Positions 1 through 10,331 of a stretch of 64,000 bases of DNA are shown here, one piece after another; the first letter of the stretch is position 1; the number at the start of each line of letters is the position of its first letter. The position numbers were made by a program, and so were the translations under genes. The notes under the pieces are model-generated. The model made no database searches and was not told the origin of the DNA. It was given only the letters and a program-made list of their open reading frames with translations. The stretch spans positions 880,958 through 944,957 of the forward strand of contig CH672374.1 of NCBI GenBank assembly GCA_000153385.1, given 5' to 3'. Source of the stretch: Flavobacteria bacterium BBFL7 (GTDB lineage Bacteria > Bacteroidota > Bacteroidia > Flavobacteriales > Flavobacteriaceae).

Positions 1-3000
1 AATAACATTGTTCTACTCACTCCTAAATCTGAACAAAATGTGGGAATATCAAATTGATCATTTGATATGTTATCTTCAACGATTTGAATCGCTTTTTTCA
101 TTAATTGGTCATCTACAGAAGATACACTTACCTCTTCAGGCGTAAATAAATCATTAGAACCAAATTTCTCTTTTAATCGATCTTTGTAGATTAATAGGTT
201 TTTGACACGCAATTGTAGTTCATTAATATCAAATGGTTTGCTTAAATAATCATCTGCGCCACTCTCCAGTCCTTCTAATTTATATATAAGTGATGATCTA
301 GACGTCAATAACACTACTGGTATATGGCTAGTTCTAACATCTTTTTTAATTTTTGAACATAATTCTGTTCCTGCCATTTTAGGCATAACGACGTCACTAA
401 CAATGATATCTGGATTATTATTCACAGCCATTTTAAATGCATCTTCTCCATTATCGGCTTCTATGACGTTATAAAAACGTTTTAATAACTGAGCCATGAA
501 TGATCTTAAAGAATTATTATCCTCTACAATCAAAACGGTAGGCTTATCCTCATCATTAGTAAAATCAAGACTTAATGGTTCGTCGATGTATAATTTACCA
601 TCTAATTGCTCTGTGTACTGGCTTAAATCATCACTAAACTTAAAGTCAGTTATAATTTGCTTATCAGTTAAATGCTCCTTACCTAATTTTAAGCTAACTA
701 GGAATGATGAACCATTATCGGGTACACTTTTCACAGTCACATTACCATGGTGCAATTGCACAATATTTTTTACAATATTCAAACCTATACCAGTTCCTTG
801 ACTATATATACTTGCATTTTCCTTTTGAGACTCTACTTCATAAAAGCGATCAAATACTTTATCCTGTTTCTCATCATCTATCCCTATCCCATTATCTTTA
901 ACCTTAATATATATGTGTTCATCATCCTTAGTGATCTTAATTTTAATTTTACCACCTTTAGGAGTGAACTTAAATGCATTTGAGATGAGGTTAAAGAAAA
1001 CTCTTTCTAATTTCTGACGATCATAATAGACCAAAATTTTATCATCACTAGTTTTAAAATCATAATCGTACTCACCTAGTTTTGCATGTTCTTTAAAGCT
1101 TAAATAGATTTCTTTTAAAAATTTAACGATATTTCCTTCTGCTGCCTGTAGTTCAAATTGATTCTTTTCCAATTTTCTAAAATCCATCAGACGGTTGATT
1201 AACTGTAGTAACTGCTGTGCATTACTTTCAATAATCAACAACTTTTTGTACATCTTATTACTTCCCTTATAATCAGACAACAATTGCTGTAATGGACCTA
1301 AAATTAAGGTTAGAGGAGTCCTGAATTCATGTGAGATATTTGTGAAAAACTGCAGTTTTGCTTCATTAATACCTCTATTGCGTTGTAATTGAATTTGTTC
1401 ATATTTCAGCTCTTCTTGTAATCTAGTTCGAGACTTAAGAATCGTCAACAAAATATATGATCCTGCTATAACCACTAGTGCATATAATAAAAATGCCCAC
1501 CAACTATACCATGGGGCAGGTTTTGCAGTTATATTTAAAGTAGTTATTTCACTCTTTATTCCATCTCCATTGACGCCTCGTACCTCAAAAGTATAGTCTC
1601 CTGCATTTTGAATTGCATACGTAGCCTTATTTTCAACAGTAGTATTCCATTCCTTTTCTATGCCATTTAATTTATATTCATAGGTTTTACTAGTTAAGTT
1701 ATGATAGCTAGGCATCGTGAATTCGATAGTGAAATTACGTTGATTGTGATTAATCTTTAACGCTTTCGCGAAAGCGATATTTTCAACCTCATCATTATCA
1801 TCATTTAGTTGAAGTAACTCATCACCGGTCGACCTAAAATTAGTAATAAGTACGTCTGGCGCATATGTGTCCGTACGAATTTTAGTAGTATTAAAAGATG
1901 AAATTCCGGACACACTTCCAAAAACGAGCTGGTCTTGAGGAAGTTTTAAAACAGCATTATCACTAAACTCATTTCCTACAAGACCGTCTTTTTGCTGGTT
2001 AAGAGATAAAATTTGTTGTGTAGTCTTATTTAATTTTATGATTCCCTGATTACTACTCATCCACAACATACCATTACCGTCCTCTATAATGGAATGTATT
2101 GTAGTAATTTCTTTATTAGCCCATTGAAGTGACACCTTGATAAATTGATCGCCTACTTTTTTAAATAGCCCTTGAGATTTAGTTCCTGCCCAGATGACAT
2201 TTTTACTATCCTCAAATAGATGTAAGACATCAAATCCAGCGTCTTGGTCTTTGTTAAAAAGATAATTGACAATACGGTTATGATCAACTACCTTATTTAA
2301 TCCGTTTTGAGTTCCTACCCAAAGTGCACCTTGATTATCAAATAATAACGATCTCACTAAATCACTAGTAAGACCATCTTTACGGTTTAAAATGGTAACT
2401 TTCCCTGTAGCATCTTGGGAAACCACACCTTTACCAAAAGTTCCATAATAATAATGATTTCCAGATTTTATAATAGAATAAACACCTACATCGTTAAGAG
2501 TGGTACGTAACGGGCCATTTAAGAATTGATTGTTTTCAATATCATATACTTCAACACCATTACTGAAAGTACCTATAACCAAAAGATTTTGATCTAGAAA
2601 TAAGGACTTAATATTATTCTCAACTAAGTCACTATTTACACTAGTCAAATATTTAAAATTTTTATTTTTAATATCTAGGATATTGATTCCTCCTTGCTCA
2701 GTACCTATATAAAGCAAATTGTCCTTGTACTGTAAAGAACTAACTACTGGATAGTTAAGACCTTTTTCAGTTCCGTTTTGTACATAATTTTGAAAATTAC
2801 TATTGGCTTCGTTCCATATATTGGCTCCACCATAATACGTACCTACCCATATAGAACCACTAGCATCTTCATAAAGTGCTTTTACAGAATTTTTTTCAAG
2901 GCTGTATGGATCATTTAAATTATTAGTTAAATGAGTTACTTCACCATTATCATATATATATATACCATTATAACTACCTATCCACAATCGATCATCTTTA

Positions 3001-3800
3001 TCTAATCGTAGTTTTCGGATATCATTAATTTTTAAATCTTCATTAATCTCAAATGATTCTAATTCCTTTGATAGACTATCATACATTAAGACACCAGAGG
3101 ATTTAGTCCCAATGAAATATCTATTTTTTCCAGCTGGCACAATATCAGTAATATCATCATCTTGATAAGAATCAAACCTGGAAACTATATAATCACCATC
3201 ATTTTTATTTTTAATTACAGACCACAATCCTAAATTAGTACCTATCAAATATGATAATGGTGATAGTTCAATAACACTGTATACAACTACCTCTTGCTGG
3301 ACTCCTTCAAATATCTCATTATAATAAGAATCTTTACTAGGATTATAAATAGATAATCCTTTAGAAGTACCTATCCACATATTACCATCACTGGTTGCAT
3401 ACACTTCTTGTACTATATTACTAGCCAAAGAGTTTTTATCGTTGGTTTTCAAAAAACGAGTAAATGTATCAGTCTTAGGATTATATCTATTTAGACCATT
3501 ATATGTCCCTATCCATATCTGACCATTTTGATCCTTTTCCAGCGATAAAATATCACTACTACTTAAAGAATTTACATTTTCACCATTAGATTTAAATACC
3601 GTAATTCTATGACCATCATATACGTTTAAGCCATCACGAGTACCGATCCACATCTGGCCCAGTTCATCTTGCTCAATAGCTATCGCACTACTTTGAGAAA
3701 GACCATGTGCAGTAGAGAGGTGTTGGAACTGAAAACTACTAACTTGTGCGTTTCCAGCAATCGATAATAATAAAAACAGTAAGGCCGAAATTCTATACAT
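1..3800 (-). CDS. Hybrid two-component system sensor/regulator (HTCS), C-terminus cut by window edge
   Basis: One open frame runs from ATG at 3800 to the window start without a stop. Domains in order: signal peptide ([19 protein letters not shown]), about 650 residues of two-component propeller repeats ([14 protein letters not shown]-type), a Y_Y_Y domain near 690-750, a membrane segment ([19 protein letters not shown]), HisKA with the [13 protein letters not shown]-box (His about 824), HATPase ([15 protein letters not shown]), a receiver domain (VSDVVMPK, Asp about 1136), and the start of an AraC-type HTH. In Bacteroidota, HTCS proteins sense glycan fragments in the periplasm and switch on adjacent polysaccharide-utilisation genes. 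It sits divergently beside the uronate operon at 4293, so uronate or oligosaccharide control is likely but inferred. A CGCTTTCGCGAAAGCG palindrome (1761-1776) lies in frame as AFAKA just before the Y_Y_Y domain. Confidence 0.9.
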   Translation of the reverse strand, partial: MYRISALLFLLLSIAGNAQVSSFQFQHLSTAHGLSQSSAIAIEQDELGQMWIGTRDGLNVYDGHRITVFKSNGENVNSLSSSDILSLEKDQNGQIWIGTYNGLNRYNPKTDTFTRFLKTNDKNSLASNIVQEVYATSDGNMWIGTSKGLSIYNPSKDSYYNEIFEGVQQEVVVYSVIELSPLSYLIGTNLGLWSVIKNKNDGDYIVSRFDSYQDDDITDIVPAGKNRYFIGTKSSGVLMYDSLSKELESFEINEDLKINDIRKLRLDKDDRLWIGSYNGIYIYDNGEVTHLTNNLNDPYSLEKNSVKALYEDASGSIWVGTYYGGANIWNEANSNFQNYVQNGTEKGLNYPVVSSLQYKDNLLYIGTEQGGINILDIKNKNFKYLTSVNSDLVENNIKSLFLDQNLLVIGTFSNGVEVYDIENNQFLNGPLRTTLNDVGVYSIIKSGNHYYYGTFGKGVVSQDATGKVTILNRKDGLTSDLVRSLLFDNQGALWVGTQNGLNKVVDHNRIVNYLFNKDQDAGFDVLHLFEDSKNVIWAGTKSQGLFKKVGDQFIKVSLQWANKEITTIHSIIEDGNGMLWMSSNQGIIKLNKTTQQILSLNQQKDGLVGNEFSDNAVLKLPQDQLVFGSVSGISSFNTTKIRTDTYAPDVLITNFRSTGDELLQLNDDNDEVENIAFAKALKINHNQRNFTIEFTMPSYHNLTSKTYEYKLNGIEKEWNTTVENKATYAIQNAGDYTFEVRGVNGDGIKSEITTLNITAKPAPWYSWWAFLLYALVVIAGSYILLTILKSRTRLQEELKYEQIQLQRNRGINEAKLQFFTNISHEFRTPLTLILGPLQQLLSDYKGSNKMYKKLLIIESNAQQLLQLINRLMDFRKLEKNQFELQAAEGNIVKFLKEIYLSFKEHAKLGEYDYDFKTSDDKILVYYDRQKLERVFFNLISNAFKFTPKGGKIKIKITKDDEHIYIKVKDNGIGIDDEKQDKVFDRFYEVESQKENASIYSQGTGIGLNIVKNIVQLHHGNVTVKSVPDNGSSFLVSLKLGKEHLTDKQIITDFKFSDDLSQYTEQLDGKLYIDEPLSLDFTNDEDKPTVLIVEDNNSLRSFMAQLLKRFYNVIEADNGEDAFKMAVNNNPDIIVSDVVMPKMAGTELCSKIKKDVRTSHIPVVLLTSRSSLIYKLEGLESGADDYLSKPFDINELQLRVKNLLIYKDRLKEKFGSNDLFTPEEVSVSSVDDQLMKKAIQIVEDNISNDQFDIPTFCSDLGVSRTML
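1761..1776. repeat. CGCTTTCGCGAAAGCG palindrome, copy in HTCS gene
   Basis: Exact 16-bp palindrome, coding (IAFAKAL). Other exact copies: 5152, 12175, 14805, 19956, 29599, 34725, 41241, 59950 (16 bp each). Variants: 24341, 44306, 47573, 52213, 58330. Confidence 0.95.
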
Positions 3801-4292
3801 GAATTAAAAAAACTTTTGGGCTTTAAATGTAGTTAATATGATTGATTATAATCGCTTTTTATGCTACTTGTAAAACTCCTGCTTTTATACAAACGGATAG
3901 ATTCCTGTTTTTCAATGAAATCCCAATCACAATTAAGCATAAGCTAATAGCTTAATAAGCTTAACCTAGCTCATAATATTTTATCTAAGCTGCAATATGG
4001 TAATTTTGTTCCTCTTTTAAATATCTTGAAATTTTTCAACTAGAAATGTTTGCGATTAATGAAACTTAAAGGATAATTATCATACAAATAACAATTACAC
4101 ACATTACACAATTGTACCCAATTGTTTACAGCTTAAAGGTCCATTTTATCATTAAGTCATTGCAACGCAGTGATTTGTACACAATTCTCCCTATTCTGAA
4201 TAATTGCCGATATATATTTACAAAGGAATAGAAGATAATTTCTCATATTTGGTCAACCAATTTTGAAAGATTCTAAAAAAACAAACCTAATT
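3801..4292. other. Divergent intergenic region between HTCS and uronate operon
   Basis: 492 bp, AT-rich, no convincing gene. It holds an inverted repeat TAAGCTA-A-TAGCTTA (3940-3954), repeated CAATTGT elements around 4108-4126 (possible regulator half-sites), a weak -7-like TATATTTA (4213-4220) and the GntR-type operator at 4249-4260. Both flanking genes must be transcribed from here. Confidence 0.6.
4249..4260. promoter_or_regulatory. GntR/FadR-type operator upstream of the uronate operon
   Basis: The sequence TTGGTCAACCAA is a perfect inverted repeat (TTGGT-CA-ACCAA). It matches the TGGTnnACCA pattern known for FCD-type GntR regulators such as UxuR/ExuR, and the operator before the local gntR gene (14465-14478). 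It lies 28 nt downstream of a TATATTTA -7-like box and 32 nt before the ATG, a placement that suits repression by roadblock. Confidence 0.7.
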
Positions 4293-5120
4293 ATGGCAAA
4301 AACAATAGTTTTAACAGGAGCCGGCGGTGTTTTGTGCAGTACCATGGCAATAGCTCTTGCCAAACAAGGACATCAAATTGCCGTATTAGATTTAAGGAAA
4401 GAAGCTGCAGATGTTGTCGCTCTAGAAATTAATAATAACGGTGGAACAGCTATAGGTGTTGCCGCAAATGTATTAGAAAAAGATTCTCTCATAATTGCCA
4501 AAAAAGAAATCAATGACCAATTAGGTAAAGTAGATATACTTATCAATGGCGCTGGTGGAAATCATCCTAAAGGGACAACTAGCAATCCATTTTTTCAAAT
4601 GGAAGATTTAGAAAATACATCTGACGGTTTTAAAACTTTTTTTGATTTAGATCCTAAAGGAATTGAGTTCACCTTTAATCTTAACTTTTTAGGAACCTTA
4701 ATTCCTACTCAAGTATTTGCAACAGATATGGTAGGTCGTAACGGTTGTAGTGTAGTCAATATTTCTTCCATGAATGCATTTACTCCATTGACTAAAATAC
4801 CAGCATACAGCGGTGCAAAAGCTGCTGTATCTAATTTCACACAGTGGCTAGCAGTGCATTTTTCAAAAGTAGGTATACGTGTAAATGCTATCGCACCAGG
4901 ATTTTTCCTTACTGACCAGAATCGTGAGCTGTTGACTAATAAAGATGGATCTGCAACGCCGCGTGGCAAGCAAATTATCGATCAGACGCCTATGGGACGT
5001 TACGGCACGCCACACGATTTGGTGAGCACCGTGAACTGGTTATGCGATGATGGCGCTGCATTTATTACGGGAATTGTGGTTCCTATAGATGGTGGATTTA
5101 GCGCTTATAGTGGTGTTTAA
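4293..5120 (+). CDS. SDR-family D-mannonate oxidoreductase (fructuronate reductase, UxuB/YjmF type)
   Basis: A 275-residue short-chain dehydrogenase. It has an N-terminal nucleotide-binding loop (LTGAGGVLCSTMA), an NGAGGNHP variant of the NNAG motif, a catalytic Ser in NISSMNAF and a YSGAK catalytic Tyr/Lys pair. The insert rich in DLENTSDGFKTFFDLDPKG is typical of the Bacillus YjmF-like mannonate oxidoreductases rather than the long-chain UxuB family. The expected reaction is D-fructuronate + NADH to D-mannonate, feeding UxuA next door. I chose ATG 4293; an in-frame TTG at 4263 would place the start 3 bp after the operator and adds a non-conserved extension. It is the first gene of an eight-gene operon. 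Confidence 0.82.
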   Translation: MAKTIVLTGAGGVLCSTMAIALAKQGHQIAVLDLRKEAADVVALEINNNGGTAIGVAANVLEKDSLIIAKKEINDQLGKVDILINGAGGNHPKGTTSNPFFQMEDLENTSDGFKTFFDLDPKGIEFTFNLNFLGTLIPTQVFATDMVGRNGCSVVNISSMNAFTPLTKIPAYSGAKAAVSNFTQWLAVHFSKVGIRVNAIAPGFFLTDQNRELLTNKDGSATPRGKQIIDQTPMGRYGTPHDLVSTVNWLCDDGAAFITGIVVPIDGGFSAYSGV

Positions 5121-5143
5121 ATAAAAATAATGATCACGCTTGC

Positions 5144-5175
5144 TTTTATTTCGCTTTCGCGAAAGCGAAATAAAA
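5144..5175. repeat. 32-bp perfect palindrome containing CGCTTTCGCGAAAGCG
   Basis: The 16-bp core at 5152-5167 is extended by eight more perfectly paired bases on each side (TTTTATTT/AAATAAAA). It lies in the 104-bp gap between the SDR gene and uxuA, the widest gap in the operon. As RNA it would form a long stem followed by A-rich sequence, so it could attenuate, process or stabilise the transcript. Confidence 0.85.
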
Positions 5176-5224
5176 AAAGTTTATACCGCATTTATTGCAG
5201 TACAAAACCAACTAATAACAAAAA

Positions 5225-6409
5225 ATGAGTCTAGAACAAACATGGAGATGGTATGGTCCTAAAGATCCTGTGACGCTTACCGATATCAAACAAGCTGGTG
5301 CTACAGGTGTTGTTAGTGCCTTGCATCATATACCTAATGGTCAAGAATGGTCTGTGGAAGAAATCACTAAACGTAAAGATGAGATAGAAGCCGCTGGATT
5401 AACTTGGTCTGTAGTAGAAAGTGTTCCTATCCATGAGAGTATTAAAACTAAATCTGGAGACTATAAAACCTATATTAATAATTATAAGAATACGCTGACT
5501 AATCTAGGTCAATGCGATATCGACATCGTATGTTACAATTTCATGCCGGTATTAGATTGGACACGCACAAATTTAGATTATGAAGTAGCTGATGGTTCTA
5601 CAGCGTTACGATTTGAAGCAGCAGCATTTGCAGCGTTTGAATTGTTTCTTTTAAAACGACCTGGCGCTGAAAACGATTATACCGAAAAACAAAAAGAAGA
5701 CGCTGCAAACTATTTGAAAAACTCTAGTGTCGAAGAGCAAGAAAAATTAATACGCAATATCATCGCTGGATTACCAGGTGCTGAGGAAGGTTATACACTA
5801 GAAGAGTTTAACCAGATTCTAGCGACATATCAAAACATAGGTCCTGCAGAATTAAAAGCAAATCTATTTTATTTCTTATCTGAAATAATTCCTGCGGCTG
5901 AGAAAGCTGGAGTTTTAATGTGCATACATCCAGACGACCCACCATTTCCAATTCTAGGTTTACCACGTGTGGTCAGTACAGAAAAAGATATTGTAGATTT
6001 ATATACCGCAGTAGACAGTCCTAATAATGGATTGACATTTTGTACTGGGTCATTTGGCGTTAGAGCAGATAATGATCTTGCGGGAATGGTAGAACGATTA
6101 GGTGATCGCATTCACTTTATCCATTTACGTGCTACTAAAAGAGATGAAGCTGGAAACTTCCATGAAGCAGATCATCTCGATGGCGATGTAGATATGTATG
6201 CGGTTATGAAGGCTCTAATTCTGGAACAAGAAAAACGTAAAAAAGCCGGTCGTGCAGATTTGCGCATGCCGTTCCGTCCAGATCATGGACATAAAATGTT
6301 AGACGATTTGAAGAAAAAGACCAATCCTGGTTACTCTGGAATAGGTCGTTTGCGTGGTCTTGCAGAGTTACGCGGACTTGAATTAGGAATTAAAAGATCA
6401 CTGGCTTAA
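5225..6409 (+). CDS. uxuA: Mannonate dehydratase
   Basis: A 394-residue protein of the UxuA family, with the N-terminal [13 protein letters not shown] and the metal/substrate-site segments [19 protein letters not shown] and [11 protein letters not shown]. It dehydrates D-mannonate to 2-keto-3-deoxy-D-gluconate (KDG), the second intracellular step of glucuronate breakdown. Length and motifs are those of complete family members. It follows the SDR gene after a 104-bp gap that contains a long palindrome, and kduI follows after 49 bp. The context, with uxaC and kdgK in the same locus, supports the call strongly. Confidence 0.96.
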   Translation: MSLEQTWRWYGPKDPVTLTDIKQAGATGVVSALHHIPNGQEWSVEEITKRKDEIEAAGLTWSVVESVPIHESIKTKSGDYKTYINNYKNTLTNLGQCDIDIVCYNFMPVLDWTRTNLDYEVADGSTALRFEAAAFAAFELFLLKRPGAENDYTEKQKEDAANYLKNSSVEEQEKLIRNIIAGLPGAEEGYTLEEFNQILATYQNIGPAELKANLFYFLSEIIPAAEKAGVLMCIHPDDPPFPILGLPRVVSTEKDIVDLYTAVDSPNNGLTFCTGSFGVRADNDLAGMVERLGDRIHFIHLRATKRDEAGNFHEADHLDGDVDMYAVMKALILEQEKRKKAGRADLRMPFRPDHGHKMLDDLKKKTNPGYSGIGRLRGLAELRGLELGIKRSLA

Positions 6410-6458
6410 AAATAAAAACTAACGGCTTGAATTTTTACTCAAGCATAAAACCATTAAC

Positions 6459-7298
6459 ATGTCTACAAAATTTGAAACACGTTATGCTAATAGCCCTGAA
6501 ACGGTAAAAACTTATAACACTACACAACTAAGAGATGAATTTTTAATTGACAAGCCTATGGTTGAAGGAGAAATCAATCTGGTTTATACACATTATGATA
6601 GATATATCGCTGGTGGAGCAGTTCCTACTCAACCTCTAAAACTCGAATCTATAGATCCTTTAAAAGCAGAGAACTTTCTAGATCGTCGTGAGATGGGAAT
6701 TATTAATGTAGGTGGTGCTGGAACAGTAGACGTTGATGGAACTAAATATGAACTAGCTCATAAAGATGCTTTATATATAGGAATGGGTACAAAAGACGTT
6801 GTTTTCCACAGTGCAGATTCTAAAAATCCTGCAAAGTATTATATCAATAGCGCACCAGCACATCAATCCTATCCTACTCAAAAAACTAGTCTTGCTGAGG
6901 CTAATAAAATAGAATTAGGTAGTTTAGAAACGGCAAATCACAGAACAGTTTCTCAAATGATTATAGGTGGTATTATCACTACCTGCCAGTTACAAATGGG
7001 AATGACAGAATTAAAAGTAGGAAGTGTATGGAACACCATGCCTGCTCACGTTCATGATCGTAGAATGGAAGTTTATTTTTACCTTGATGTACCTCAAGAT
7101 CAGGCAGTATGTCACTTTATGGGACAACCACAAGAGACACGTCACATATGGATGCATAATCATCAAGCAGTAATATCACCGCCATGGTCTATTCATTCTG
7201 GATCTGGTACTTCTAACTATACCTTTATATGGGGAATGGCAGGAGAAAATCTAGATTATAATGACATGGACGTGGCAAAAATTACTGACCTTAAATAA
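6459..7298 (+). CDS. kduI: 5-dehydro-4-deoxy-D-glucuronate isomerase (DKI isomerase)
   Basis: A 279-residue KduI-family cupin. Zinc-ligand-type histidines are visible in MPAHVHDRRMEVYFY and near SPPWSIHSGSGTSNYTFIWGMAGEN. It converts 5-keto-4-deoxyuronate (DKI), produced from the unsaturated uronates released by polysaccharide lyases, to DKII for KduD. The kduI-kduD pair (6-bp gap) means the cell handles lyase products (from pectin, ulvan, glycosaminoglycan or similar) as well as free glucuronate. No lyase is visible in this window. Confidence 0.95.
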   Translation: MSTKFETRYANSPETVKTYNTTQLRDEFLIDKPMVEGEINLVYTHYDRYIAGGAVPTQPLKLESIDPLKAENFLDRREMGIINVGGAGTVDVDGTKYELAHKDALYIGMGTKDVVFHSADSKNPAKYYINSAPAHQSYPTQKTSLAEANKIELGSLETANHRTVSQMIIGGIITTCQLQMGMTELKVGSVWNTMPAHVHDRRMEVYFYLDVPQDQAVCHFMGQPQETRHIWMHNHQAVISPPWSIHSGSGTSNYTFIWGMAGENLDYNDMDVAKITDLK

Positions 7299-7304
7299 AT
7301 AACT

Positions 7305-8093
7305 ATGAACCTATTTGACATCAAAGGTAAAGTGGCTCTGGTCACTGGTAGCACTCATGGACTAGGCATGTCTATGGCACATGGGTTAGGGCTTGCCGGT
7401 GCAACGATTGTAGTAAACGGTAATTCTTCTCAGCAAAAAATTGATGATGCTGTTGCTCAATATAAAGAAGCAGGAATACATGCGGTAGGTTACAAATTTG
7501 ATGTCTCAAATGAAGCTGCCGTAGAATCGGCTATTGAAAAAATCGAAAAGGAAGTCGGTCCTATAGACATTCTTATCAATAACGCAGGAATCATAAAAAG
7601 AGTTCCGCTGGTTGATATGGATGTGGAAGAATTTAAACAAGTCGTAAATATCGATTTAGTAAGTCCTTTTATAGTTTCTAAACACGTAGTAAAAGGTATG
7701 ATGCAGCGCAAGGCTGGGAAAATCATTAATATTTGTTCTATGATGAGCCAGTTAGGTAGAAATACAGTTGGTGCTTATGCTGCTGCAAAAGGTGGATTGG
7801 TCATGCTCACTAAAAATATGGCGACCGAATGGGCAAAACATAACATACAGGTAAATGGAATAGGTCCAGGATATTTTGCTACATCACAAACGGCTCCTAT
7901 ACGTGTGGATGGTCATCCATTTAATGATTTTATTGTGAACCGTACTCCAGCAGCAAAATGGGGCGATCCAGATGATCTTGCTGGCGCGGCGATTTTCCTT
8001 TCGTCTAAGGCGAGTGATTTTGTAAATGGTCACATTCTGTATGTAGATGGTGGGATACTAGCCACTATAGGTAAACCATACAATGAAGAATAA
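7305..8093 (+). CDS. kduD: 2-deoxy-D-gluconate/KDG 5-dehydrogenase, SDR family
   Basis: A 262-residue SDR with a Rossmann motif (VTGSTHGLG), NNAG, an active-site Ser in ICSMMSQLG and YAAAKGG. It is placed right after kduI. It reduces DKII (2,5-diketo-3-deoxygluconate) to KDG with NAD(P)H, joining the lyase-product branch to the KDG trunk. The C-terminal GHILYVDGG is typical. It is distinct from the first SDR of the operon, which carries the mannonate-oxidoreductase insert. The next gene starts at the base after its stop codon, indicating co-transcription. Confidence 0.9.
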   Translation: MNLFDIKGKVALVTGSTHGLGMSMAHGLGLAGATIVVNGNSSQQKIDDAVAQYKEAGIHAVGYKFDVSNEAAVESAIEKIEKEVGPIDILINNAGIIKRVPLVDMDVEEFKQVVNIDLVSPFIVSKHVVKGMMQRKAGKIINICSMMSQLGRNTVGAYAAAKGGLVMLTKNMATEWAKHNIQVNGIGPGYFATSQTAPIRVDGHPFNDFIVNRTPAAKWGDPDDLAGAAIFLSSKASDFVNGHILYVDGGILATIGKPYNEE

Positions 8094-9344
8094 ATGAGAC
8101 AACTGAACTTAATATTATTAGCATTTTCTATTCTTATCATCAGTTGTGATGATAAGGATAAAGATGCTTTTTTTATGCTTCATAACGAAATCGATATCGC
8201 CAGAACTGAGGTTGTAGTATTGACTAAAAAGCAAATTCAGGAGAAAATTCCGCAGTTTGATGAAAGTCACATTTTGCTTCTTAAGGATTCTATGGGAATT
8301 GAAATACCATATCAATTAGATGACATAGATCAAGATGGAACTTGGGATGAAGTGGCGTTAGCTATTCCATTTAATGCAAAGCAACTTAAAAAAATATTCA
8401 TTACATCAAATAAAACTAATGTTGGCTTATCTTATGAGTCTAATGAAATGTCTTCATATCATCATTACACAGACGTACATTTTGGAGTTGGAAAAGCCAA
8501 GCCTGACGCTAGCGAAGTTCAATTATATACCAGAAGTTATGACCCGAGAGAAACAGATTCTTTGTTTTTCCAGATGGAAGGACCAGCATGGGAAAATGAC
8601 AAAGTAGGTTTTAGGATGTACTTTGATCCTAGAAATGGAATAGATATTTTCGGCAAAACGACCAGCGAACCGACCTTACACAAACAAGGACTGACCACTA
8701 ACTACCATGAAAAAGCAGATTGGGGAATGGATATCCTTAAAGTAGGAAATTCTCTAGGTGCTGGATCACTCGCTTTTAAACATCAAGATTCTTTGTATAG
8801 ACTTACTGGCTGGAATGGCGCTCGATTTGAGACTATAACTGAAGGTCCTGCGAGAGCCATTTTTAAAATGACCTATCTAGATGAATTTATAGGAGATAAA
8901 TCCTATCATATTGTTCATACCATTACTATTGAAAAAGGCGACTGGTTTTATAATAGTGATGTGGAGATCCATGGAGTAACCGATGAAATAGAACTGTTTA
9001 CGGGAATTGTAGATTTGAAGGATAATAAGAAGAATTTTTATCAAACTAAAGAAGGAAATCAAGTATTGCTATCCTTTGGAAAACAATCTGAAAACGACGA
9101 TCATCTAGGAATGGCAATTATAACAACGGGCCTGAGTCCAAGCATAATAAATAGTGAAGCTCCAAAAGATGGAGATGGAATTACTAATACCCATTTACTT
9201 AATTTAGGTAATAATAAAAATCTTAGCTTTTACTTTCTAAGCGGTTGGGAAGCTAGTGATAATCAGTTTACATCAGAATTAGATTTTAGAGAAGTAGTAG
9301 CTAAAGCTTCTGCTATGATCAACTCACCTATTACAATTCAATAA
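8094..9344 (+). CDS. DUF4861 lipoprotein of uronate/polysaccharide loci
   Basis: A 416-residue protein with a lipoprotein signal (ILLAFSILIISC). I recognise the DUF4861 pattern, for example the FFQMEGPAWENDKVGFRMYFDPRNGIDIFGK region, read here as separate short motifs: EGPAWENDKVGFR, YFDPRN and WGMDILKVG. Proteins of this family accompany pectin/ulvan-type uronate loci in Bacteroidota, and their biochemical role is unknown to me. The lipoprotein signal implies periplasmic or outer-membrane placement, unlike the cytosolic enzymes around it. It may bind or process unsaturated uronate sugars before TRAP uptake, which is inference. Confidence 0.8.
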   Translation: MRQLNLILLAFSILIISCDDKDKDAFFMLHNEIDIARTEVVVLTKKQIQEKIPQFDESHILLLKDSMGIEIPYQLDDIDQDGTWDEVALAIPFNAKQLKKIFITSNKTNVGLSYESNEMSSYHHYTDVHFGVGKAKPDASEVQLYTRSYDPRETDSLFFQMEGPAWENDKVGFRMYFDPRNGIDIFGKTTSEPTLHKQGLTTNYHEKADWGMDILKVGNSLGAGSLAFKHQDSLYRLTGWNGARFETITEGPARAIFKMTYLDEFIGDKSYHIVHTITIEKGDWFYNSDVEIHGVTDEIELFTGIVDLKDNKKNFYQTKEGNQVLLSFGKQSENDDHLGMAIITTGLSPSIINSEAPKDGDGITNTHLLNLGNNKNLSFYFLSGWEASDNQFTSELDFREVVAKASAMINSPITIQ

Positions 9345-9354
9345 ACAATTTTAT

Positions 9355-10329
9355 ATGAAAATTAAACATATCATATTTTTATTTCTACCAGCTATTCTAA
9401 TTAATAGCTGTGCTGAAATACAATCAACAAAAACCCTAAGACTTGCTCATAGTGTAGACACACAACATCCTGTTCATAATGGTATGGTCGTGTTAGGAGA
9501 AAGTCTGGAACGAATATCTGAAGGTAAATTAAAAGTTCAACTTTATCCTAATGGTCAATTAGGTGGAGAACGTGAGAGCATAGAATTACTACAGATAGGA
9601 AGTCTAGATATTGCCAAGGTAAGTGCTGGTGTACTAGAAAATTTTATTCCAGAATACAAAGTATTTAGTATTCCATACCTATTCAGAGATAAAAATCATA
9701 TGCACGATATATATGATGGTAAAGTAGGTAAAGGAATTTTATCCCAAGGTAATAAGTACAATCTAGAAGGACTTACTTTTTATGACGCTGGTAGTCGTAG
9801 TTTTTATACTAAATCGACTCCTATCAACTCACCAGATGATATTAAAGACATGAAAATACGTGTGATGAAAAGCAACATGGCTATTGCTATGATTAATGAC
9901 TTAGGTGGTGCTCCTACTCCTATTTCTTACGGAGAACTTTATACAGCATTACAGCAAGGTGTAGTAAGCGGTGCCGAAAACAATATACCAAGTTACTTTA
10001 CCTCTAAGCACTACGAAGTTTGTAAATTTCTAAGTTTGGATGAACATACTTCTGTACCAGATGTTTTAGTGATAGGAACAGAAACCTTAAAACGATTAAG
10101 TGATGAAGAAAAAAAATGGTTGAATCAGGCTGTTGAAGAATCTAAAATTGCACAACGTAAATTATGGGAAGAATCAGAAAAGGAATGTCTTGAAAAAGCA
10201 GTAGAAAGTGGCGTTCAAGTATTTTATCCCGATAAAAAACCTTTCCAAGAAGCTACAGTAGAACTGGTAAATGAGTTTAAAAAAGATCCTTTACTAGGCA
10301 CATTAATTCAATCGATTCAAAACAATTAA
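9355..10329 (+). CDS. TRAP transporter substrate-binding lipoprotein (DctP)
   Basis: A 324-residue extracytoplasmic solute receptor with a lipobox (ILINSC). It has the DctP hallmarks LRLAHSVDTQHPVHNG, YPNGQLGGERESIELLQIG, the IRVMKSN arginine that grips a substrate carboxylate, and GAENNIPSY. It is followed by the small and large membrane subunits. In a uronate operon the ligand is probably an acidic sugar such as glucuronate or an unsaturated uronate. A lipid anchor rather than a free periplasmic protein is common in Bacteroidota. Confidence 0.93.
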   Translation: MKIKHIIFLFLPAILINSCAEIQSTKTLRLAHSVDTQHPVHNGMVVLGESLERISEGKLKVQLYPNGQLGGERESIELLQIGSLDIAKVSAGVLENFIPEYKVFSIPYLFRDKNHMHDIYDGKVGKGILSQGNKYNLEGLTFYDAGSRSFYTKSTPINSPDDIKDMKIRVMKSNMAIAMINDLGGAPTPISYGELYTALQQGVVSGAENNIPSYFTSKHYEVCKFLSLDEHTSVPDVLVIGTETLKRLSDEEKKWLNQAVEESKIAQRKLWEESEKECLEKAVESGVQVFYPDKKPFQEATVELVNEFKKDPLLGTLIQSIQNN

Positions 10330-10331
10330 TC

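Noticed and set aside
496-983. Small plus-strand frames opposite the HTCS gene
   Set aside because: They are shadows of the histidine kinase and receiver domains on the minus strand; codons have no independent support.
4263-4292. Upstream TTG start for the SDR gene
   Set aside because: It would start 3 bp after the GntR operator and add a non-conserved ten-residue extension.
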